This document shows, piece by piece, positions 42,091 through 49,028 of a stretch of DNA of 64,000 nt (position 1 is the first letter of the stretch; every line of letters starts with the position of its first letter). The notes below the pieces were generated by a model. That model made no database searches. It was not told where the DNA came from and saw only the letters and a list, made by a program, of their open reading frames with translations. Source of the DNA: Thermococcus sp. 21S7 (GTDB lineage: Archaea; Methanobacteriota_B; Thermococci; Thermococcales; Thermococcaceae); the NCBI RefSeq assembly GCF_012027615.1, contig NZ_SNUT01000006.1:62001-126000 (forward strand). Direction: 5' to 3'. The translations under genes were made by a program, and so were the position numbers.

Positions 42091-43149
42091 TTATAAGAGT
42101 ACCCGAGACATATCGCCCAATACGAATTTTCTACCCGACGGGTGAGAACTCCCCCTCAAAATCTTAGCCCCCCTTCCGATGAGGCTCTCCACTATTCTCC
42201 CGGCATCCCTTATCTCACTGTCGGGCAGGATTATTGAGTCCTCCACCTCAGTGTTCTCTATAACAACGTTGTCCCCGATGCTCGTGTATGGACCGATGTA
42301 GGAGTTCCTTATCACGACATTCTTGCCTATAACTACGGGGCCCTTTATGACAGTTTTCTCGTCTATCTCCGTCCCCTTTTCGATTACAACCCTTCCGTGG
42401 ATCCTCGCCTTTGTCTCGACCTGTATCTCCGTCTGAATGTCGTCCAGGATTAATCTGTTCGCATCGAGCAAGTCCCCGGGCTTTCCGGTATCCTTCCACC
42501 ATCCCGTTACCTTCGTCCAGCCGACACGGTAGCCATTGTCAATGAGCCACTGAATCGCATCCGTAATCTCTAATTCGTTCCTCCATGAGGGCTTTATGTT
42601 CCTTACCGCCTCGTGGATGACGGGCTTGAAGAAGTAGATTCCCACCAGAGCGAGGTTGCTCGGCGGCACCTTGGGCTTCTCGACGAGCCTTTTTATCGTC
42701 TTCCCGTCCTCGCTGAGCTCAGCAACGCCGAACTGCTGGGGATTTGGAACCTCCTGAAGGAGTATGCTGGCGTCAAAGTCCCCATCTTTGAAGTGCCTTA
42801 GATGCTCAACAATACCCTCCCTGAGGATGTTGTCACCCAAGTACATGACGAAATCATCATCGCCGAGGTAGTCCCTGGCAACAAGTATCGCGTGGGCCAG
42901 CCCCTTCGGGTCGCCCTGATAAATAAACTCTATGTCTGCGTCCCAATCCTCACTTAGCACAGTTTCCTTGACCTGCTCGGCGTTCGGACCAACTATTATG
43001 CCAATCTCATGAATACCTGCTTCAATTACGTCTTCAATCGCGTAGAAAAGCACTGGCTTGTTGGCAACGGGAATCAATTGCTTCTGCTGGGAATAAGTGA
43101 GGGGTCTCAGCCTCGTCCCATGGCCGCCGGAGAGAATAAGGGCCTTCAT
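42091..43149 (-). CDS. rmlA: Glucose-1-phosphate thymidylyltransferase (long form)
   Basis: Makes dTDP-glucose from dTTP and glucose-1-phosphate. Signature GGHGTRLRPLTYSQQKQLIP (~8-27), EIGIIVGPNAEQVKETV (~52), MYLGDNIL (~102), LVEKPKVPPSNLALVGIYFF (~155) and a C-terminal left-handed beta-helix (~245-340) as in long archaeal/actinobacterial RmlA. 352 residues. First gene of the rml operon. Its leader has a TATA-like GGTTTTTATCC around 43176-43186. Confidence 0.9.
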   Translation of the reverse strand: MKALILSGGHGTRLRPLTYSQQKQLIPVANKPVLFYAIEDVIEAGIHEIGIIVGPNAEQVKETVLSEDWDADIEFIYQGDPKGLAHAILVARDYLGDDDFVMYLGDNILREGIVEHLRHFKDGDFDASILLQEVPNPQQFGVAELSEDGKTIKRLVEKPKVPPSNLALVGIYFFKPVIHEAVRNIKPSWRNELEITDAIQWLIDNGYRVGWTKVTGWWKDTGKPGDLLDANRLILDDIQTEIQVETKARIHGRVVIEKGTEIDEKTVIKGPVVIGKNVVIRNSYIGPYTSIGDNVVIENTEVEDSIILPDSEIRDAGRIVESLIGRGAKILRGSSHPSGRKFVLGDMSRVLL

Positions 43150-43265
43150 GATTAATCACCGAAGTTGGGTACTGGTTTATAGGATAAAAACCTATCGTGC
43201 GAACAAAAGCCGCGTTCGTACCGTTAACAAACCTTTAACAACCATATATGCGCGGGCCACCCACC

Positions 43266-43303
43266 CGACCTCCTCCCCGCCCCGGAGGGCAAGGCGCAAA
43301 AAG
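43266..43303 (-). repeat. Dispersed T-run/GC hairpin element, copy d (inverted, diverged)
   Basis: Minus-strand T-run, then GCCTTGCCCTCCGGGGCGGGGAGGAGGTC. It differs most from the other copies but keeps the stem and the AGGAGGTC end. Confidence 0.5.
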
Positions 43304-43309
43304 AGCACC

Positions 43310-44050
43310 TCACACATCCAGCAGTGTGAACAGGCCGATCAGCAGTATTATCACGTTCATGGCAGTTTTAAGCTTCTCCCTATCGGCGATCCGGTTCACA
43401 TGGGTGCCGAGGTAAACGCCCGGAATCGTCCCCAGGATGAGGGTTCCCGCGAGACCGTAATCAACCCCACCGATGCCCGCGTAGTTCAGGAAGCTGGAGG
43501 CCGAAAGCGCCAGTCCGTAGACTATCGTAACCCCGACGACATCCTTCGGATCGAGCCGGGCGACGTTCATCAGTGTGAAGCTCACTATAACCCCAGCCCC
43601 AACTGACGTGAACTGGACGGTCAGGCCGACGATAAAGCCGAGAAGGTAAACGTAGGCCCACCTCGGCCTTACAGGGATGCGGAATTCGCCCTTGAGGAGG
43701 CTCAGAACAGCACTGATGACCAGAATGATCCCGAGGAGCGGCGTGAGGTATCCGTTCAGAACTCCCCTGTCAATCTCCCTCAGGATTATCCCGCCGAGAA
43801 CTACAGCAGGAAGGCTGCCCGCGAAAAGGCGAAGCGCTATATCGTACCTTATCCCGCCCCTCCTCCCGTGGAAGAACACCCCAAAAATCCTCGTGACGGT
43901 GGCGTAGAGCAGGTCCGTTCCCACAGCCGTTAGCGGTTCAACGCCAAGGAAGATTAGAGAAGGGGTCATCAAAGCCCCGCCGCCAACCCCCGTTAGGCCC
44001 ACGAGAAAACCGACGAGGAAGCCCAGCCCAACGAAGGTCAGCGGATTCAA
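43310..44050 (-). CDS. TauE/SafE-type sulfite/anion exporter
   Basis: 246 residues with about eight membrane helices, starting with VGLGFLVGFLVGLTGVGGGA and repeating GLTVQFTSVGAGVIVSFTLM in the second half, the two-fold pattern of TauE. Likely moves sulfite, sulfate or an organosulfonate across the membrane. The apparent start is TTG 44050 with GGAGGG about 7 bases upstream, overlapping the end of cysC. Last gene of the sulfate-activation operon, which supports a sulfur-anion substrate. Confidence 0.82.
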   Translation of the reverse strand: MNPLTFVGLGFLVGFLVGLTGVGGGALMTPSLIFLGVEPLTAVGTDLLYATVTRIFGVFFHGRRGGIRYDIALRLFAGSLPAVVLGGIILREIDRGVLNGYLTPLLGIILVISAVLSLLKGEFRIPVRPRWAYVYLLGFIVGLTVQFTSVGAGVIVSFTLMNVARLDPKDVVGVTIVYGLALSASSFLNYAGIGGVDYGLAGTLILGTIPGVYLGTHVNRIADREKLKTAMNVIILLIGLFTLLDV

Positions 44051-44066
44051 TGCCCTACCCTCCGGT

Positions 44067-44612
44067 TCACGGCAGGTAGCCGAGCTCCCTGGCCTTTGTT
44101 ATTACCGCCTCGACCTCTTCTTCCGGCGTCATCTTCGAGCTGTCCACCCTCACCTCGGGGTTCTCGGGCTCCTCGTAGACACCGTCGTAGCCGGTCAGGC
44201 CCTTTATCTCGCCCCTCAGGGCCTTGGCGTACAGACCCTTCGGGTCGCGCTGAATCCTGACCTCAAGCGGGGCGTAGACGTAGACCTCGATGAAGTTTCC
44301 TATCTCCTTCCTCGCGTACTCCCTGACCGCTTTGTAGGGCGAAATCAGCGAGACTATCGCTATCACGCCGTTCCTGCTGAGGAGCTTGGCCATGTGGATT
44401 ACAACCCTGTTGTGCATCTCCCTCGCTTCCTTCGAGAAGCCCAGCTCAGGGTATAGCGTCTTCCTTATCGTGTCCCCGTCGAGTATCTCCACGCGGTAGC
44501 CCATCTCCCTGAGCTTCCTCGCGAGCTTCACAGCCAAGGTTGTCTTTCCGGCCCCGCTCGGCCCCGTGAGCCAGATTGTAAATCCCTTTTCGAGGTTTTT
44601 GAGCCCATTCAT
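44067..44612 (-). CDS. cysC: Adenylylsulfate kinase
   Basis: Phosphorylates APS to PAPS, the universal sulfate donor. P-loop GPSGAGKTTLAVKLARKL (~17), YRVEILDGDTIRKTLYPELG (~40-60), NRVVIHMAKLLSRNGVIAIV (~72), IEVYVYAPLEVRIQRDPKGL (~115) and a short tail. 181 residues. ATG 44612 is set by GGAGGAG. With sat in the same operon the cell can make PAPS; no PAPS reductase is seen, so sulfation is a likelier fate than sulfate reduction. Confidence 0.92.
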   Translation of the reverse strand: MNGLKNLEKGFTIWLTGPSGAGKTTLAVKLARKLREMGYRVEILDGDTIRKTLYPELGFSKEAREMHNRVVIHMAKLLSRNGVIAIVSLISPYKAVREYARKEIGNFIEVYVYAPLEVRIQRDPKGLYAKALRGEIKGLTGYDGVYEEPENPEVRVDSSKMTPEEEVEAVITKARELGYLP

Positions 44613-44642
44613 TTTATCTCCTCCATCCAAGCAGTAGTAGGA

Positions 44643-44858
44643 TCAATGGACAGTGGCCTCTTCGATCCTTACGGTTATCTCGTTCAACGGATGCGAGTGA
44701 GTTCTCAGGGAGGCATTGATTATCTCTATGCCCACTATCTCCCCTTCCTCCCCGTAGTCTATCAGCACTCCCTCCTCAACTTCCACTGTCTCGACGATCT
44801 TTGCGTCCGAGAATTTTATGTACATGACATCGTGTTTGGGGTCGTATGATATCCTCAT
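44643..44858 (-). CDS. DUF2283 protein, likely antitoxin partner
   Basis: 71 residues: MRISYDPKHDVMYIKFSD at the start and GVLIDYGEEGEIVGIEIINA (~29-48), a clean DUF2283 domain. The ATG overlaps the DUF4258 stop by 4 bases. Third such pair in the window, here lodged inside the sulfate-activation operon between the phosphodiesterase and cysC. Confidence 0.8.
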   Translation of the reverse strand: MRISYDPKHDVMYIKFSDAKIVETVEVEEGVLIDYGEEGEIVGIEIINASLRTHSHPLNEITVRIEEATVH

Positions 44859-45109
44859 CGTTTCTCACCCCCACCGTATTTTCTAACTTTGGAGGTTATG
44901 TATGCTGTGATAACCACAACCACACCGTTAAGAGCCTCTTCGTAGATAACCCTTATCATTTTGCCGTTCAGACGCTTCTGGGCAACTTTCCTACCAGAGT
45001 ACCCTTTCAAAACACTGTCCGGGTTCAAGATGGCCTCTTCCACCAGTTCCCCAGGTATTCCCCTTTCCTCAATCCTTTCCAGCGCGTGGGGAATAAACCG
45101 TATCTCCAT
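44855..45109 (-). CDS. DUF4258 protein, likely toxin partner
   Basis: 84 residues: FIPHALERIEERGIPGELVE (~5-24), EAILNPDSVLKGYSGRKVAQ and IRVIYEEALNGVVVVITAYI, matching DUF4258. ATG 45109 has AGGTGAT upstream; a longer frame to 45295 is antisense-type overlap with the phosphodiesterase and not real. Coupled to the DUF2283 gene. Confidence 0.8.
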   Translation of the reverse strand: MEIRFIPHALERIEERGIPGELVEEAILNPDSVLKGYSGRKVAQKRLNGKMIRVIYEEALNGVVVVITAYITSKVRKYGGGEKR

Positions 45110-45134
45110 TATATCACCTGTCAAAAGGTAAGAG

Positions 45135-46565
45135 CTAGAGGATGCTCCTCCCGTGCATTCCCGCGAGGGGCTCCTCAATTCCAAAGAGCCTGAGCATGGT
45201 TGGAGCGAAGTCGTAGATGGTGAGCTGGGTTGCCTTGCTCTCGTCGAAGCCGGGCAGGTACATCGAGAACACTCCGAACTCGGAGTGGTTGGCATCGTCC
45301 GGCCCGGTGTCGTTCTCGGGCAGGTAGTTGCTCGGATGGCCGACCGTTCCAGCGGCGCGCCAGTTGAGGTTGTCGAAGTAGACCATTATGTCGGGCTTGC
45401 TTCCCTTCGCTATCGGATAGATGTCCTCCGGATAATAAACGCGGGTGTCCCACTTCTCGCCGTTCGGGCCGCGTATTGCCTTTATCTGCTCGGCAACCTC
45501 GTCCCTCACCCTCTGGAACCTGGAGAGGGGTATCTTTCCAGCTTTCTCCCTGCCGAGCACGTTGAGGAAGACGCGCGAGTAGTAGCCGCCCCAGCCCCAG
45601 GCGGTGGTTTCCTTCCAGTCCACGTCGAGGCTCTCGAAGCGCTTGACCTTTCCGTCGTGGAGAACCTCGGGGTTCCTGACCTTCAGGAGGCCCTCCTCGG
45701 CCAGCCACTGATTCACCGCGAAGTTGCCGTGCATGGCCTTTATCCCGTGGTCGGAGACGATGAACACGGCCGTCTCGTCGAGGTCCACGAGCTTGAGCGT
45801 CTCGCCTATCTCCCTGTCCAGGAGCCTGTAGTAGTCCGGGATGACGTTCTCGTATTTGTTCCCCTTCCCGGGGTAGAGGTGGTGGTTCGGGTCAAAGTAG
45901 CGCCAGAAGGCGTGGTGAAGCCTGTCGAGGCCAATCTCGACGAAGTGGAAGTAGTCCCACTCCTTCTCCTGGATGAGGTAGCGGATGACCTCGAACCTCT
46001 TCTCCGTCATCTCCCAGATGCCGTCCCTGACCTCGTCCTTAGCTTCCCTCCTGAAGGGGACGTCGAAGATGTACTCGCCGACCAGCCTTTCAATCTCGCC
46101 CTTGAGCTCCTTCGGGTAGGTGTAGTCGACGCTTGCATCGGGCGTTATGAAGCAGCTCACGAGGTGGCCGTTGATGGGCTTCGGCGGGTAGGTCGGTGGA
46201 ACGCCGACGATTATGGACTTCTTCCCCCTCTCGCCGAGGTAGTCCCAGAGGGTCTTTTCCTTCACCTTCCTGCTGTGGGCTATCCAGTAGTCGGTGTAGG
46301 AGTAGCCCGTCCTGTGCCTGAAGCCGTAGAGGCCGAGCTCGCCCGGCGTCTTTCCGGTGACCATCACCATCCACATCGGGATGGTTATAGCCGGGATTCC
46401 CGTCTTCATCGGGCCGTAGACGGACTTTTCTAGGAGCCTCTTCACGTTGGGCATGTCGTCGATGAAGCGGTTGAACAGCAGCTCCGGCGGGGCCGAGTCG
46501 AGGCCTATGACGAGGACCTTCTTCGTCCCCTCCACCCCTTCCTTAACCTTCCTTTCAAACTCCAT
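45135..46565 (-). CDS. Type I phosphodiesterase/nucleotide pyrophosphatase family protein
   Basis: 476 residues of the alkaline-phosphatase superfamily. Metal-site motifs: VLVIGLDSAPPELLF (~18), the Thr-type nucleophile region GIPAITIPMWMVMVTGKTPG (~56), HFVEIGLDRLHHAFWRYFDP (~215), AVFIVSDHGIKAMHGNFAVN (~275) and an end with LTIYDFAPTMLRLFGI. No signal peptide, so cytoplasmic. In many Thermococcales it stands next to sat and cysC, suggesting action on APS, PAPS, PAP or a sulfated product. ATG 46565 follows GGTGAGGAG. Confidence 0.82.
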   Translation of the reverse strand: MEFERKVKEGVEGTKKVLVIGLDSAPPELLFNRFIDDMPNVKRLLEKSVYGPMKTGIPAITIPMWMVMVTGKTPGELGLYGFRHRTGYSYTDYWIAHSRKVKEKTLWDYLGERGKKSIIVGVPPTYPPKPINGHLVSCFITPDASVDYTYPKELKGEIERLVGEYIFDVPFRREAKDEVRDGIWEMTEKRFEVIRYLIQEKEWDYFHFVEIGLDRLHHAFWRYFDPNHHLYPGKGNKYENVIPDYYRLLDREIGETLKLVDLDETAVFIVSDHGIKAMHGNFAVNQWLAEEGLLKVRNPEVLHDGKVKRFESLDVDWKETTAWGWGGYYSRVFLNVLGREKAGKIPLSRFQRVRDEVAEQIKAIRGPNGEKWDTRVYYPEDIYPIAKGSKPDIMVYFDNLNWRAAGTVGHPSNYLPENDTGPDDANHSEFGVFSMYLPGFDESKATQLTIYDFAPTMLRLFGIEEPLAGMHGRSIL

Positions 46566-46570
46566 TCTCC

Positions 46571-47506
46571 TCACCTCAGGTATTCCTCGATGATTGCGAG
46601 CACATCTTCAATTTTATCCCTCTCACAGACGCAGCCGAGGACTTCCCTCTTGCCGCCCGCGTTCGCTCCGAGGGCCTTAACGCGTTCTATGACCTCGGCC
46701 ACCTTTATCCTCTCCGCCTCCTTCCCGGAGATTCTGAAGTACACCTGCACCTTTCCATGGAAGTTTCCGTTGACCACGACCGCCCCCCTGTAGTTCATCT
46801 CCCAGACGAGCTTCCTCGCGACCTTGGAGATTATGTTGAACGGGCTCTCGAAGTGAACGATGGCAAAGCCGTTCCTCTCCTCGACGTTTGAAACCGCCCC
46901 TTCGATGGCGTCCCTTATCGCTTCAGCCTTCTTAACCCACGGATCGTATTCAAGGAGTTCCTTTACGTCCCTGCTCAGGAGCACCCCAACGGCTCCCTCA
47001 ACTGCCCCCCGATCCATGGCGATGTAGTTGGAGTCGATGAGCTCGACGATTCTCAGCGCATCTTCCCGCGAGATTCCCTCCCTCTCCAGAAGCTTCCTAA
47101 CCCAGTCCAGCCCGAAGGCCCTCTCGCCGATATCGCCGACCGCCCCGAGGACCGTCCACGCGTTGAAAAGGTTGAATTGCTCCGAGACGACGAGTGAGCA
47201 CGATGGGTAGTATTTCCCGCCCAGTGAGGGGTTGACCTGCTCCACGAGCGGATTCTTGATCCTCGGCTGGGTGTGGTGGTCGATGAACAGCGTCGGAACT
47301 GCAACCTTCTCGACCTCTCCCGGCACGTTGAAATCCAGCACGTAGAGCCTCTCGGCCTTCTCAGCGGCCCCCCATATCCTCCCGTCGAAGCGGAACTCGC
47401 CTATTGGTGCAGTGATGTTGGTGAACTCCTCGGGAGAGAGCGCCCTAACCAGCAGCGCCGAAGACGTCACCCCGTCGGTGTCCCAGTGGTGGACGATTAG
47501 ATGCAC
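46571..47506 (-). CDS. DHH-family phosphoesterase
   Basis: 311 residues. The N-terminus VHHWDTDGVTSSALLVRALS is the DHH domain's D-x-D-G variant, FIDHHTQPRI (~93) is the DHH motif itself and GANAGGKREVLGCVCERDK (~275) is the DHHA1-like glycine-rich end. Family members cleave nanoRNA, cyclic dinucleotides or 3',5'-pAp. Next to sat/cysC a PAP phosphatase is attractive because PAP is the by-product of sulfation; this is inference. Start is GTG 47506 with GGGGTGAG upstream. Confidence 0.83.
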   Translation of the reverse strand: MHLIVHHWDTDGVTSSALLVRALSPEEFTNITAPIGEFRFDGRIWGAAEKAERLYVLDFNVPGEVEKVAVPTLFIDHHTQPRIKNPLVEQVNPSLGGKYYPSCSLVVSEQFNLFNAWTVLGAVGDIGERAFGLDWVRKLLEREGISREDALRIVELIDSNYIAMDRGAVEGAVGVLLSRDVKELLEYDPWVKKAEAIRDAIEGAVSNVEERNGFAIVHFESPFNIISKVARKLVWEMNYRGAVVVNGNFHGKVQVYFRISGKEAERIKVAEVIERVKALGANAGGKREVLGCVCERDKIEDVLAIIEEYLR

Positions 47507-47534
47507 CTAACTCACCCCGCAAAAAATAATGAAA

Positions 47535-48674
47535 TCACTCCACGAAGGGATTCTCAAAGCTCCTCACGACCTCGAAGACCTCCGGCCTCATCATATGCTC
47601 CGGCGGCTGCTCGCCGGCCATTATCATCTTCCTGAGCTTGGTGCCGCTTATGTGGACGTGGAACTCCCTGTCATGGGGGCATATCTTCGCGTTGACCATG
47701 CCGCCGCACTTCCTGCAGTAGAAGGACTCGCGGATGAACATCGGGGTTATTCCCAGGTCAGGGAACTCTCCAAAGAGGTCCCACGCCTCGTAGGGGCCGT
47801 AGTAGTCTCCAACGCCCGCATGGTCCCTTCCGACTATGAAGTGCGTCGCACCGAAGTTCTTCCTCATTATCGCGTGGTGAATTGCCTCCCTCGGCCCGGC
47901 ATAGCGCATCTCGTAGCGGACGGTCGCCAAAGTTGCCGCGTCCTTGGGATAGTAGTGCTCGAAGAGCGTCTCATAGGCCTTGATTATGACTTCATCGCGG
48001 TAGTCGCCCTTTTTCTTCCTTCCGAGGACGGGGTTGATGAAGAGGCCATCGACAAAGGTGAGGGCGGCTTTCTGCACGTACTCGTGGCCGAGGTGGGGAA
48101 CGTTCCTCGTCTGGAACGCAACTATCGTCTTCCATCCGCGCTCCTTGAAGAGAACCCTAGTCTCTACCGGCCTGAGGGTGTACTTCGCGAAGGGGTTCGG
48201 GAGCTCGTTGAGGAGTTCGATCTCGCCGCCGACGAGGTAGTCGCCCATGTTCATAACGCGGGCCACGCCGGGATGGTTGAGGTCGTCGGTCTTGAAGACC
48301 TTGACCGCGAACTCCTTTTTGTCGTAGGTGTAAATCTCTTCGACGTGCATCCTCGCTATCGGCAGGTCGTCGTAATACAGGAGAATCGCATCGCCCTCGT
48401 CGAAGGTCTTCTCCCTCACGTCGAGCACTATCGGAATCGTCCAGGGCGTGTCGTCGCTCAGGCGCATGTGGTCGAGGACGCTCTGGAAGTCGTCGCTCGT
48501 GAGGAATCCCTTGAGCGGCGAATAAACGCCGTGCGCGATGTTCTCAAGGTCTATGGCCCTCCCGTGCTCTATCTGGACGCGCGGATATTCTTTCTGCTCG
48601 CTCAGAATCCTCTCGCGGGTTCTCTCGGCAACGAGCCTCCTGACGAGTCTGCCTCCATGCGGCTTTGAGACCAT
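47535..48674 (-). CDS. sat: Sulfate adenylyltransferase (ATP sulfurylase)
   Basis: Makes APS from sulfate and ATP. Motifs: PLKGFLTSDDFQSVL (~52), FQTRNVPHLGHEYVQKAAL with the HxGH-like site (~188), GRDHAGVGDYYGPYEAW (~275) and CRKCGGMVNAKICPHDREFH (~310) plus the HISGTKLR end. 379 residues, single-domain form without fused APS kinase. GAGGTGAT precedes ATG 48674. Heads the sulfate-activation operon just after the RHH gene. Confidence 0.95.
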   Translation of the reverse strand: MVSKPHGGRLVRRLVAERTRERILSEQKEYPRVQIEHGRAIDLENIAHGVYSPLKGFLTSDDFQSVLDHMRLSDDTPWTIPIVLDVREKTFDEGDAILLYYDDLPIARMHVEEIYTYDKKEFAVKVFKTDDLNHPGVARVMNMGDYLVGGEIELLNELPNPFAKYTLRPVETRVLFKERGWKTIVAFQTRNVPHLGHEYVQKAALTFVDGLFINPVLGRKKKGDYRDEVIIKAYETLFEHYYPKDAATLATVRYEMRYAGPREAIHHAIMRKNFGATHFIVGRDHAGVGDYYGPYEAWDLFGEFPDLGITPMFIRESFYCRKCGGMVNAKICPHDREFHVHISGTKLRKMIMAGEQPPEHMMRPEVFEVVRSFENPFVE

Positions 48675-48699
48675 GGTATCACCTCAAAAAGGAAAGACC

Positions 48700-48927
48700 T
48701 CAGTCAAGGTAACCAAGGGCGCGGAGCCTCTCCTTGACCTTCTCTTCCTCCTCCTCGGTGAAGACTTCCTCCTTCTCCTCCTCTTCGAGGCTCGCCAGAA
48801 CCTCGCGGAGGACGTAGGTGACGTAGTCCGAAACCGAAGTGAACCCGGTGCCCTCTATCCTGGCTTTAATCTTGTCGTAGAGGGGCTTGGGTATGGAAAC
48901 GGTCGTATACTTCTTTTCCTCAGCCAT
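48700..48927 (-). CDS. Ribbon-helix-helix regulator
   Basis: 75 residues: KYTTVSIPKPLYDKIKARIE, then GFTSVSDYVTYVLREVLASL form the RHH fold, followed by a strongly acidic tail (EEEEKEEVFTEEEEEKVKER). GGAGGTG precedes ATG 48927. It is the first gene before sat, 25 bases apart, so it may regulate the sulfate operon. AATTACATTTAATTAAGC just upstream (48958-48975) is AT-rich and could hold its promoter and operator. Confidence 0.82.
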   Translation of the reverse strand: MAEEKKYTTVSIPKPLYDKIKARIEGTGFTSVSDYVTYVLREVLASLEEEEKEEVFTEEEEEKVKERLRALGYLD

Positions 48928-49028
48928 GGCGAGCACCTCCGGCCTTAATGATATTTAATTACATTTAATTAAGCAACTAAAGGAACATATAAAGATTTCG
49001 CATCCTAGGAGGAATCGGCGGCGCTTAG

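Noticed and set aside
45153-46433. 426-codon plus-strand frame opposite the phosphodiesterase
   Set aside because: Composition is that of a reverse-complement shadow of a high-GC gene, with no domain motif or ribosome-binding site.
47529-48668. 379-codon plus-strand frame opposite sat
   Set aside because: Exact shadow of the sulfate adenylyltransferase gene, which has clear family motifs.
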